DNA of 64,000 nt from CAVYUC01 sp963783085 (GTDB taxonomy: Bacteria; Bacteroidota; Bacteroidia; Bacteroidales; Prolixibacteraceae), in contig CAWAMJ010000020.1 in NCBI GenBank assembly GCA_963783085.1, positions 620,001-684,000 of the forward strand. Direction: 5' to 3'. This document shows, piece after piece, positions 35,754 to 43,981 of the stretch (within the stretch, counting starts at the first letter, position 1; every line of letters starts with the position of its first letter). Below the pieces are notes generated by a model. That model saw nothing but the letters and a program-made list of their open reading frames with translations. It ran no database searches and was not told the DNA's origin. The position numbers and the translations under genes are program-made.

Positions 35754-38700
35754 TTAAATTTCCTGTTTGGCTATCTGGGTAGGTTCATCTCCGGGGTGAA
35801 GCGGCCTCATTCGGAACGAATAATCGTATGCCTTGCCGGTCAGCCGGTATTCGTCGTGAGTCCGGGCGCCCCAGCTGTTGTCGCCACCCACACCCATTTG
35901 TTTGTAATCGATATTTACAGAAGTAAGGTCGCGCGGTTTAACATCGGTAGTATGGCGGTTTTCAACTGGAACACCTTCCACCTGGCGCCCATCGGTGCGT
36001 TCCATCGATTCAAAATCTTCCATAATGTTATGGTGCGCGCTCACGCTCAAAAGTGGCATTCCTTCGAAAAAGAGGCCGTTTCCGTTTTCATCGGTGATCG
36101 TAAGCCAGCGGACATCGGTTTTGTTGCCGTTTTCCTGCGGACGAAGATAAGCCCAGTACTGGTCGGCAACACTGCCGCTGTACAATCCAACAAAAGCTGC
36201 TGTTTTACGGTCCCAGTATGACTCCTGCGGGCCCCGGCCCAACCACGTCATCTGGTCGAATTTGCGCGGCATTACCAGGTTCATTCCCATTCGTACAATT
36301 TCCGGCAAATCGTCTTTCGTCATTTTAAAATGGTTATCTACAACAACATCGCCTGATCCATAGATGGTGTAATCCGATTTATAAGTGGCAATTACTTCAT
36401 CCTGCCCGTTCATCAGATTGAAGTCGTAAGTGACACCAATCCTGTTTTTGGCAAGCTGCCTTGCAGTAACATTCGCAACTTTTCTGTTTTCACCGGCTTT
36501 TCGCCAAACACGGCTTCGTTTGTGAAGGTTGTTTCCAAAATCATTATCAATGGGAGCCCGCCAAAAATCAGGCACCGGGCCACTTTGCAGCAGTTCTGTA
36601 CCGTCGGATGTAAAACTCGTCATCAGTCCTTCATTTTTATCAAATACTACTGAAAAGTTTTCACCGGAAACGGTAATTGTTTTATCATTTTCTTCGAAAT
36701 CAACAGGTGGCAAATCCCAGGTTGTCATTCTTTTGGGACGAATGGAATATGGAAGTTCGAATTGCTCGGCAGCCAGTTCTGTTCCGGCATCCAATATGCC
36801 CGTTTTGTTATTTAATTTGGCGCTGATTGTCAGGAAATATTCAACTCCGGGTTCCGGCTGCAAATCATAATCAATGTTTACTTTTTGCGATTCATCCGGT
36901 TCAAGGTTTAAATTACCGAGATTTCCACTGTCGATGATTGCTCCGTCGCCCGTAACTTCCCATTCAAAATCGAAATTCGACAAATTAAGAAACGCATATT
37001 TGTTGGTAAACGAAACAGCTCCGGTTCTTAGATTCACAGGTTCGAAACCAATGTACTGGTAAACTTTTTTTACTTCGAGGAGTTGCGGTTTGGGTTCGCG
37101 GTCGGGATTTACCAGGCCGTTTAAACAGAAGTTTCCGTCTGACGGTACCGTATCTGGGCCAAAATCGCCTCCGTAAGCCCAGAATTCTTCGCCGTTTTCA
37201 TTGGTAGTCAGCAACCCCTGATCCACCCAATCCCAAATAAAACCGCCCTGCAATGCATCGTATTTTTCAATTAAATCCCAGTAATCCTGCAGGTTTCCCA
37301 CACTGTTTCCCATTGCGTGCGCATATTCACACTGAATCAGCGGTTTTTCGGGATTGCTTTTGGCATATTTTTCCATGCCTTCCATGCGCATATACATGGG
37401 CGCAAAAATATCGGTATTTTCTCCGCCATGCGCCTGTTCGTACTGCACCGGGCGCGTACTGTCAACGCTTTTCAGGTAATTGTAAGTTGCCATAAAATTC
37501 TCACCATTTCCGGCTTCGTTCCCCAGTGACCAAATTATTACTGAAGGTTGATTTTTATCTCTTTCATACATGTTGCGGGTGCGGTACAGGTGTGCCTCTT
37601 TCCAATCCGGATTTTTTGCCAGCGATTCATCGCCGTATCCCATCCCATGCGATTCGATGTTGGCTTCGTCCACCAGGTATAAACCATATTTATTGCAGAG
37701 TTCATACCACAAGGCAGGTTCCGGATAGTGCGACGTGCGAACAGCGTTCAGGTTGTTTTCCTTCATGGTTTTAATGTCCAGAAGCATCGTTTTTTTATCC
37801 TGCACGTGGCCGGTAACATCGTTATGTTCATGAAGGTTGGCGCCCTTGAGGTATATATATTTCCCGTTTACCAGCAAATTCCCGTCTTTTATTTCAACGG
37901 TGCGAAACCCAACATCCTGCTTGACGAATTCTACAGGTCCGTTCCCGTTTTTCAGGGTAATAATCAATTCGTACAAATTCGGAATTTCTGCCGACCATTT
38001 TTTTACGTTCGGAATTTCTGCTGAAAAACTGACAGTTTGTTTCCCGGTATTCAATTCGGAATTAAAATTTTTTACGGCTTGTCCGTTGTTATAAAGCACT
38101 GCTTCAACCGAGCTTGTGCTGGACAGATTTCCGTCGTTGGTAATTTCGATATCCATGGAAAAGGTTCCGTTTGTATAGGTTTCGTCCAATCCGGCAACTA
38201 CTTTAAAATCCTGTATTTGCTGTTGATTTCGCGCCAAAAGGTATACGTCGCGGGTGATTCCGCTCATCCGCCAAAAATCCTGATCTTCGAGGTATGAAGC
38301 ATCGCTCCACCGGAAAATTTCCACAGCCAGCGAATTCTCTTCATCTTTCAAATATTTGGTGATGTTGAATTCAGCCGGTGTTTTGCTGTCTTCGCTGTAA
38401 CCAACAAATTCTTCATTTACCCATACTTTCATTGCCGAGCTTACTGCGCCAAAGTGAAGGATAACCTCTTTGCCGCGCCAGTTTTGCGGAATTGTAAATG
38501 TTCTTTTGTATGAACCAACCGGGTTGTAATTGGCTTGTATCTTCGGCGGAGTTTTGGCGTGCGGATATTTTACGTTGGTGTAAATCGGATAGTCGAAGCC
38601 CTGAAGTTCCCAATTGGCAGGAACTTTTATTTCTTTCCATTCGCGGGTGTCAAAATCATCTTTAAAAAACCAGTAAGGCCTTTCCGAAGGATTTTGAGAA

Positions 38701-38966
38701 AGGTGAAATTGCCAGGTTCCGTTTAACGAGCGCAGCAGTGATGATTGCCATTTTTCATTGGTATTCAACTGGTCCATACTTGTGTACGGAATAAAATGGG
38801 CATGTGGCTCCAGTTTGTTGATTTGAAACACCGCCGGATCTTCCCATGCCGGTGGGTTTTCTTCTTCATGGGCAACTTCGGTATAATTTGAATACTGCGA
38901 GCACGAAAACGTGAATATTCCGCTAAGTATAAGTAAAAGAAGGTTTTTGGCTTTCAGTTTAAACAT
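35754..38966 (-). CDS. GH2 beta-galactosidase, lipoprotein
   Basis: 1070 residues in the full LacZ-type layout: jelly-roll sugar-binding domain, two Ig-like domains, TIM barrel and a C-terminal beta-galactosidase small-chain domain (VRMGMNLVMPRKFDQMTWLG). Acid/base Glu484 lies in WSLGNEAGNG and nucleophile Glu547 in IQCEYAHAMGNS. The N-terminus LLILSGIFTFSCSQ is a lipoprotein signal with a Cys in the lipobox, so the enzyme is anchored in a membrane, probably facing the periplasm. It hydrolyses terminal beta-galactosides. It precedes the GH50-like gene in transcription order, 78 bases apart, which suggests joint use on a galactan. Confidence 0.93.
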   Translation of the reverse strand: MFKLKAKNLLLLILSGIFTFSCSQYSNYTEVAHEEENPPAWEDPAVFQINKLEPHAHFIPYTSMDQLNTNEKWQSSLLRSLNGTWQFHLSQNPSERPYWFFKDDFDTREWKEIKVPANWELQGFDYPIYTNVKYPHAKTPPKIQANYNPVGSYKRTFTIPQNWRGKEVILHFGAVSSAMKVWVNEEFVGYSEDSKTPAEFNITKYLKDEENSLAVEIFRWSDASYLEDQDFWRMSGITRDVYLLARNQQQIQDFKVVAGLDETYTNGTFSMDIEITNDGNLSSTSSVEAVLYNNGQAVKNFNSELNTGKQTVSFSAEIPNVKKWSAEIPNLYELIITLKNGNGPVEFVKQDVGFRTVEIKDGNLLVNGKYIYLKGANLHEHNDVTGHVQDKKTMLLDIKTMKENNLNAVRTSHYPEPALWYELCNKYGLYLVDEANIESHGMGYGDESLAKNPDWKEAHLYRTRNMYERDKNQPSVIIWSLGNEAGNGENFMATYNYLKSVDSTRPVQYEQAHGGENTDIFAPMYMRMEGMEKYAKSNPEKPLIQCEYAHAMGNSVGNLQDYWDLIEKYDALQGGFIWDWVDQGLLTTNENGEEFWAYGGDFGPDTVPSDGNFCLNGLVNPDREPKPQLLEVKKVYQYIGFEPVNLRTGAVSFTNKYAFLNLSNFDFEWEVTGDGAIIDSGNLGNLNLEPDESQKVNIDYDLQPEPGVEYFLTISAKLNNKTGILDAGTELAAEQFELPYSIRPKRMTTWDLPPVDFEENDKTITVSGENFSVVFDKNEGLMTSFTSDGTELLQSGPVPDFWRAPIDNDFGNNLHKRSRVWRKAGENRKVANVTARQLAKNRIGVTYDFNLMNGQDEVIATYKSDYTIYGSGDVVVDNHFKMTKDDLPEIVRMGMNLVMPRKFDQMTWLGRGPQESYWDRKTAAFVGLYSGSVADQYWAYLRPQENGNKTDVRWLTITDENGNGLFFEGMPLLSVSAHHNIMEDFESMERTDGRQVEGVPVENRHTTDVKPRDLTSVNIDYKQMGVGGDNSWGARTHDEYRLTGKAYDYSFRMRPLHPGDEPTQIAKQEI

Positions 38967-39095
38967 AATAAAAAATTTATTGCGATTTTTACTCCTCTAC
39001 AAAAGTAAGTTAACTTCGGCATTTTGGGCGAAAAAATACGTCAGAAAAATGAATATTTCACAAATCGAAAAACAAGCGATGGCAGTGAAAGAAAT

Positions 39096-40394
39096 TTAAA
39101 ATCCAAACAACGCATTTATTTCTTTCTCCACTTCATCCGGGTGCGGGTTGTAATTAAAAACCACGTCCGGTTTCAGGTAATAAAGTTGTTTTTCATGTTT
39201 GAACCTTTCTTCGCCTCCCCCGGTAATGTTCAGCATAATGATGCTATCTTTTTCCAACGTGCCGTTTTGTGCGGCATCTATTAATGTAGCAGTAGCCACT
39301 GCGGCCGCCGGATGGATATCTATACCTTCCGTTTGCCTGAACAATTTAGCTGCATTTCGTGCTTCTTCGTTACCGGCAACCAATACGTCGCCGCCGGTAT
39401 CACACAATGCATCAAATAAGCCACCATAAATTGGGTACGGCGGTTTCCGGTTTGATAAAACCTTTGCATCGATTTCTTCCACTTGTTTCCGGCACAATTC
39501 ATCGTCCATGGCCAGCATGGCCCTTGAACCTGCTTTCCAGGCATCGTTCAGTGGTGTGAACGGGGCATTTTGTGAAACCATCAGTTTCATTTTTCTTTGT
39601 CCGAACCGGCCATCTTCCAGCAATCTGAGGTTTGCTTCCCATGCAGCAATGGCGCCGGTTCCGCTTCCCACTGCCTGGAAATAATAGTCGGGGATTTCGC
39701 CAATGGTAGTTACTGCCGATAAAACTGTTGTGGCCATTCCATCGCGGCGGGCAACATTTTTGGCGCCACCTTCGGGAATAAAATGTTGAAATCCGGAAAT
39801 GATGTTCGACAAATGAATGGCATCGAAATAATCGCTTCCTTTTTGACTGCAAATCAGTTTTACGCAGTCGTTCAGTGGTTCGTCGAACCAGAGTGCCTTA
39901 ATATTGTCCTGAGGAACACACAGCAACAACGGAATGTTATTTTCAGAACATACTTTGGCAAACGATCTCGATGTATTTCCGGCAGAAGCAACCACCAGGA
40001 TTTTTTCCATCTCCGGAGTCATTCTTCCGGCTACAGAATAAGCTTCGGTTTCTTTGAAGGAGCAGGTTTTTATTCCACCGTTCCTTTCCGGCCAATATCC
40101 GCTGAACGTAATCCACAGGTTGTTCAAACCCAGTGCGGTCGCAAGTTTTTCGCTTTTAAAGGTTACCGGCGCCGCAGAACCATGCAAAACGCGATTTACC
40201 GGAAGCCAGTCGGCAAATTTGTACAAACCCCATGAAGCATCCCTAACCGTCAGTTGTTTATGTTCGTATTCAGCCCTGATTAAAGTTGGATCTTCTTCTC
40301 CCGGAGCATCCAGCATCCAGCCGTTATCTTCAAATATTTTCCCGGTTTTCACCGACTTCAGCAGATAGTTTGTCTTCGTGAAATTACTTAACAT
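39096..40394 (-). CDS. Cysteate synthase-like PLP enzyme (threonine synthase fold)
   Basis: 432 residues. Fold-type II PLP enzyme: the PLP lysine is probably in GGIKTCSFKETEAY, and the glycine-rich phosphate loop is at the end (LNITGGGEERF). VVASAGNTSRSFAKVC is the substrate-binding serine/threonine loop. The closest known group is cysteate synthase, the enzyme that makes L-cysteate from O-phosphoserine and sulfite; Bacteroidota homologues are usually annotated that way. Threonine synthase is the main alternative, but the sequence lacks its usual N-terminal domain. It stands alone, so context does not settle the substrate. Confidence 0.75.
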   Translation of the reverse strand: MLSNFTKTNYLLKSVKTGKIFEDNGWMLDAPGEEDPTLIRAEYEHKQLTVRDASWGLYKFADWLPVNRVLHGSAAPVTFKSEKLATALGLNNLWITFSGYWPERNGGIKTCSFKETEAYSVAGRMTPEMEKILVVASAGNTSRSFAKVCSENNIPLLLCVPQDNIKALWFDEPLNDCVKLICSQKGSDYFDAIHLSNIISGFQHFIPEGGAKNVARRDGMATTVLSAVTTIGEIPDYYFQAVGSGTGAIAAWEANLRLLEDGRFGQRKMKLMVSQNAPFTPLNDAWKAGSRAMLAMDDELCRKQVEEIDAKVLSNRKPPYPIYGGLFDALCDTGGDVLVAGNEEARNAAKLFRQTEGIDIHPAAAVATATLIDAAQNGTLEKDSIIMLNITGGGEERFKHEKQLYYLKPDVVFNYNPHPDEVEKEINALFGF

Positions 40395-40609
40395 GGTTCA
40401 ACTTTTGGATGAAGCACAAAAGTAGAAAATGGTACCGAATTTTAAAATTTTTACAATCAATTTGGTGTTGCACCTCTGCTGCCCAATGTTTGAATTTTCA
40501 CTTCAGGGAATTATTTTCCCCTTTATTTTTCAAAATGAACCATAAATGTATTATCCGGTTAAAACTGAAACGACAAAACCAAATGAACAAAATATCGGGA
40601 TTATTATTT

Positions 40610-40680
40610 GAGTCTGCTCCGAAAAGTCTGAGTTCATAGAATTTCAGATTTAGAGGTTTTTGTCTTTTCGGAGTGGAGTC
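40610..40680. repeat. MITE-like palindromic element, short copy 2
   Basis: The ends AGTCTGCTCCGAAAAGTC (40611-40628) and GTCTTTTCGGAGTGGAGTC (40662-40680) match the arms of the 27683-27822 element. The adjoining TGAGTTCAT also matches its inner arm. The central part with the CCCC hairpins is missing. TTATTT at 40604-40609 and 40681-40686 forms a possible target-site duplication. Confidence 0.8.
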
Positions 40681-40855
40681 TTATTTTAAACCGGTTGTTG
40701 CTACAATTTCAGAAAAAAACCTGAAAGATTATGATGTTTGGGTTTTGGCTCAGGACGGGCAAATATCACAGCGGCAATTGCCGGTCGAAAACTACACAAT
40801 CTACATCAATGGGATTCAGGATAAAACCTTCTACTATTTGATTATCAAGAAGTAA
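40673..40855 (+). pseudogene. Orphan C-terminal gene fragment beside the palindromic element
   Basis: About 57 residues with coding-like composition (DYDVWVLAQDGQISQRQLPV, then a hydrophobic FYYLIIKK end) but no plausible start. The GTG counted as its first codon lies inside the palindromic element. It reads like the end of a gene whose front was lost, perhaps with insertion of the element. I do not recognise the family. The remaining bases of the 40395-41011 gap hold nothing else that I can support. Confidence 0.35.
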
Positions 40856-41011
40856 TCTAAATTAGGTTGATTGGCTGAAACGGCCGTCGCGTACCATCTC
40901 CGGGAACACATTTTTAATTATTTTCGCAATAATGATCGCCGCGTGCCAAAGCGTATCCGGTTCAATTTGAAAAGTAAAAAAAAACGAAGGTTTTATTTTT
41001 AAAAACACTGA

Positions 41012-41662
41012 ATGATGAAAAATGCAAACTGGAAGAAATTAATAATCACCTTGTTCAGGATAGCCATTGGCTGGCATTTTCTATACGAAGGTTTATCAAA
41101 ACTCTGGATGGCGAACTGGTCGGCAGCAGGTTACCTGACAAATGCTACCGGACCTTTTGCCGGATTTTATCATTGGATGGCTTCTTCCGGAGGATTGATG
41201 AACATTATCGACCCGGTGAATATTGCCGCGCTTATTTTAATTGGGCTGGCCCTTTTTTTGGGAGTTGCCATACGAATTTCTGCTTTTTCCGGAGTTATAC
41301 TTCTAATGCTTTATTATTTTGCGTATCCGCCATTTGGAGGGGCATTACCGGGAGCCGAAGGCAACCTGTTTATTGTAAATAAAAACCTGATTGAAGCGTT
41401 GGCATTAATTACCCTGACGCTGTTAAAGGAGAAAGGATATGGAATTTATGTGCTTTTAAGCACTGCAAAATCACCGGCAGAGCCGGAACCTGACATTCAG
41501 CATAAACCTTCCAGCTCGCGTCGTGAAGCTATAAAAAATCTGGCCACACTTCCGGCGGTTGGCGTTTTGGGATGGAGCGCTTTTCATGAAAATCAGAAAT
41601 ACGGAACCGATACTTTGTCGGGAGCTACCATTCAGGTGGGAGCTGCTGATATCAGCGAATGA
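41012..41662 (+). CDS. DoxX-family membrane domain with internal Tat-like motif (ends at in-frame TGA)
   Basis: 216 residues. Residues 1-150 are a four-span DoxX/quinol-oxidase-subunit-like domain (FRIAIGWHFLYEGLSKLW at the start). A linker then carries SRREAIKNLATLPAVGVLGW, which looks like a twin-arginine signal placed inside the protein. The frame ends with TGA at 41660-41662, but the same frame continues immediately as KGELPKGKIGGHEISRLVLG, the start of the oxidoreductase-like domain. A single TGG-to-TGA change, or a base-call error, would explain it. The intact protein would have 505 residues. The DoxX-linker-oxidoreductase layout suggests an exported reductase tied to membrane quinones, by inference. 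Confidence 0.75.
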   Translation: MMKNANWKKLIITLFRIAIGWHFLYEGLSKLWMANWSAAGYLTNATGPFAGFYHWMASSGGLMNIIDPVNIAALILIGLALFLGVAIRISAFSGVILLMLYYFAYPPFGGALPGAEGNLFIVNKNLIEALALITLTLLKEKGYGIYVLLSTAKSPAEPEPDIQHKPSSSRREAIKNLATLPAVGVLGWSAFHENQKYGTDTLSGATIQVGAADISE

Positions 41663-41713
41663 AAGGGCGAACTCCCGAAAGGAAAAATTGGCGGCCACGA
41701 AATTAGCCGCCTG

Positions 41714-42529
41714 GTGCTGGGCGGAAACCTGATCGGCGGTTGGGCGCACTCGCGCGATCTTCATTATGTGCCTTCGCTGTTCCGCGCCTACAATACGGAA
41801 AAGAAAATTTTTGAAACACTGATGCTGGCAGAAAAAGCCGGCATAAATACCATCAATATTGGCTTTCCAACCATCGAAACCATGGCCAAATACAGGAAGA
41901 TGACCGGCAGTAAAATAAAAGTAATTACACAGGTAGCTCCCGATATGGACAAGAATGATTATTATGTGAATATTGATAAAGCTATCAATTCGGGCATGGA
42001 TATCATTCAGATTCAGGGAAACTGGTGCGACTGGCTGGTGCGGGATAACAAGCTGGACGTTATTGAAAAAATGATGGACCGGATTCGCAGTCAGGGTTAC
42101 ACCGCCGGACTGGCTTCGCATACTGTTGATTCGTTAATTGCATGCGAGGAAAACGGCATTATCCCCGATTATTACATGAAAACCATGCACCACGATAAAT
42201 ACTGGTCGGCTCATCCAAGGGAATTCCGTCACCCATTTGAAGTGGACGGCAAAAAATACCTCGACCACAATCGTTTTCACGACAACCTGTTCTGTTTGTA
42301 TCCTGAAAAGACGGTGGAATTTGTGCAACGTGCAACTGTTCCGGTTATGGGATTTAAAGTGTTGGCAGCAGGCGCAATACAACCGGAAGATGGTTTTAAC
42401 TGGGCATTCCAAAATGGCGCCGACTTTATCTGTGTAGGAATGTTCGATTTCCAGATTGTAAACGATGTAAATATTACCATTGATGTTTTAAATGGTATAC
42501 AGGGACGCACGCGGGATTGGTACGCATAG
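41714..42529 (+). CDS. Aldo/keto-reductase-like domain (continuation of the DoxX fusion)
   Basis: 271 residues from an internal ATG, in the same frame as the DoxX part; coding clearly starts right after the TGA at 41662. The domain has a beta/alpha-barrel look: RLVLGGNLIGGWAHSRD at the start, then AGINTINIGFPTIETMAKY, IIQIQGNWCDWLV and VMGFKVLAAGAIQPEDGF. These resemble barrel strands of aldo/keto reductase-like proteins of Bacteroidota. The classical Asp-Tyr-Lys-His tetrad is not evident to me, so the catalytic activity is uncertain. Alone it would lack a start and its membrane part. Confidence 0.65.
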   Translation: MLGGNLIGGWAHSRDLHYVPSLFRAYNTEKKIFETLMLAEKAGINTINIGFPTIETMAKYRKMTGSKIKVITQVAPDMDKNDYYVNIDKAINSGMDIIQIQGNWCDWLVRDNKLDVIEKMMDRIRSQGYTAGLASHTVDSLIACEENGIIPDYYMKTMHHDKYWSAHPREFRHPFEVDGKKYLDHNRFHDNLFCLYPEKTVEFVQRATVPVMGFKVLAAGAIQPEDGFNWAFQNGADFICVGMFDFQIVNDVNITIDVLNGIQGRTRDWYA

Positions 42530-42552
42530 AATTTTTGTGTAATTTTGTCAAT

Positions 42553-42777
42553 ATGGTGGAGTACAAAAATATTATACGTCTAAACCCGAATAAACGGTTC
42601 GGAAAGCCTTGTGTCCGGGAAACCCGGATAACCGTTTACGATGTTCTGGGATGGATGGCTGCCGGAATGACTAACGAAGAAATTCTAAGCGACTTTCCCG
42701 AATTAACTCCGGATGATTTGAAAGCATGTTTGGCTTACGCCGCCGACCGCGAGCATAAACTTCAACACGCTTCATGA
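42553..42777 (+). CDS. DUF433 antitoxin-like protein
   Basis: 74 residues from the ATG at 42553. The typical DUF433 pattern is clear: IRLNPNKRFGKPCVRETRIT, then VYDVLGWMAAGMTNEEIL and a helix-turn-helix-like end. The family consists of small antitoxins that pair with DUF5615 PIN-like toxins and probably bind their own promoter. The stop codon overlaps the start of the DUF5615 gene by four bases (ATGA), a classic sign of translational coupling. Confidence 0.88.
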   Translation: MVEYKNIIRLNPNKRFGKPCVRETRITVYDVLGWMAAGMTNEEILSDFPELTPDDLKACLAYAADREHKLQHAS

Positions 42778-43124
42778 AATTGTTGTTCGACCAAAATATT
42801 TCTTTTCGAATAACAAAAAAGATAACGGATTATTTCCCGGAATGTAAACATGTATCTGACTGTGGGTTGAGTGATGGTGAAGATCCGCAAATTTGGGAAT
42901 TTGCAAAAAAGAATCACTTTACAATTGTTACTTTCGATTCTGATTTCTTCGACATTAGCATTATCAATGGTCATCCTCCTAAGATTATCTGGATTAGATC
43001 CGGAAATTTAACCACTTCAGAATTAGCTTCCCTGATTATTCGGAATAGAGAAAACATTCACAAATTTTTAAATCAAAAAGAATTCGAAAATAACTCCTGT
43101 CTTGAACTGGATTTTGATATTTAA
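42774..43124 (+). CDS. DUF5615 PIN-like toxin
   Basis: 116 residues. The start MKLLFDQNISFRITKKI supplies the first acidic residue of the Mut7-C/PIN-like fold, and TIVTFDSDFFDISIINGHPP supplies the second pair, as in DUF5615. Such proteins are presumed RNases held in check by DUF433 partners, and the overlapping upstream gene is exactly that. The fold is complete and of normal length. Target RNA unknown. Six bases separate it from the deacetylase gene, though that gene has an unrelated role. Confidence 0.88.
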   Translation: MKLLFDQNISFRITKKITDYFPECKHVSDCGLSDGEDPQIWEFAKKNHFTIVTFDSDFFDISIINGHPPKIIWIRSGNLTTSELASLIIRNRENIHKFLNQKEFENNSCLELDFDI

Positions 43125-43129
43125 ATGAT

Positions 43130-43981
43130 ATGAGAACTTCCGCATTAATACTTTTACTCCTGCTGATTTCAGAATTTCTGTCAGCTCAAAAATCCGACGA
43201 AATTTACCTGATTATCCGCGGCGACGATATTGGTTCGTTTCATGCCGCCAATATCGGGTGCATCGAATCATACCAAAAAGGAGTTATGCAGTCGGTGGAA
43301 CTGATGCCACCATGCCCGTGGTTCTTTGAAGCGGTTGAAATGCTGAAGGAAAATCCGGGTCTGGATGTAGGTATTCATCTGACGTTAACCAGCGAATGGA
43401 GCCGCTACAAGTGGCGCCCCATTACAAATTGCCCGGGAATGACCGACGAAGCCGGAAATTTTTTCCCCATGGTCTGGAAAAACGATAATTTCCCGCCACA
43501 TTCGTCCATTCAGGAATCAAACTGGACAATCGAAGAAATTGAAAACGAACTCCGCGCGCAAATTGAATTGTCATTAAAATATCTACCGCAAATTTCGCAT
43601 GTTTCCACGCATATGGGATTTAACGGTTTCGATCCGAAAATAGAAAAAGTAGTAGAAACACTCGCAAAAGAATATAATTTATACTTCGATATGAGCGGCG
43701 TGAAACGTTTTCCGGGTTGGAGCAACGATACAAAAGAGGAAGATCGAATCGGTAAATTTTGCGAAAACCTGGAGAAACTAACACCCGGGACTTATCTTTT
43801 TATAGAACATCCGGCCCGTGATTTTCCGGAAATGAAGCCTGTCGGACATAAGGGGAACACAGATGTCGCTGAAAGCCGCGAATGGGTAACCCGCGTTTTT
43901 ACAAGCGATAAGGTGAAAAAGGTGATCAAAAACAAAGGAATAAAGCTGATCAGTTACAGCGATTATAAGGAGATGAATTAA
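43130..43981 (+). CDS. ChbG/YdjC-family carbohydrate deacetylase, secreted
   Basis: 283 residues with the signal peptide MRTSALILLLLLISEFLSAQ. The metal site is visible: the tandem Asp of LIIRGDDIG, the His of DVGIHLTLTSEW and the His pair of SHVSTHMGF. YdjC/ChbG enzymes remove acetyl groups from N-acetylated oligosaccharides such as chitobiose. The length is normal. The signal peptide places it outside the cytoplasm, unlike ChbG itself. It ends 32 bases inside the convergent thiF-like gene. Confidence 0.88.
   Translation: MRTSALILLLLLISEFLSAQKSDEIYLIIRGDDIGSFHAANIGCIESYQKGVMQSVELMPPCPWFFEAVEMLKENPGLDVGIHLTLTSEWSRYKWRPITNCPGMTDEAGNFFPMVWKNDNFPPHSSIQESNWTIEEIENELRAQIELSLKYLPQISHVSTHMGFNGFDPKIEKVVETLAKEYNLYFDMSGVKRFPGWSNDTKEEDRIGKFCENLEKLTPGTYLFIEHPARDFPEMKPVGHKGNTDVAESREWVTRVFTSDKVKKVIKNKGIKLISYSDYKEMN

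Noticed and set aside
40409..40639. 76-residue open frame before the palindromic element
   Set aside because: It runs through AT-rich intergenic DNA into the repeat, has no coding character and no start context.
41660..41662. In-frame TGA as evidence that TGA codes for tryptophan
   Set aside because: Other genes, such as the DUF5687 permease and the 578 aa protein, end with TGA at the expected place, so TGA is a normal stop in this genome.
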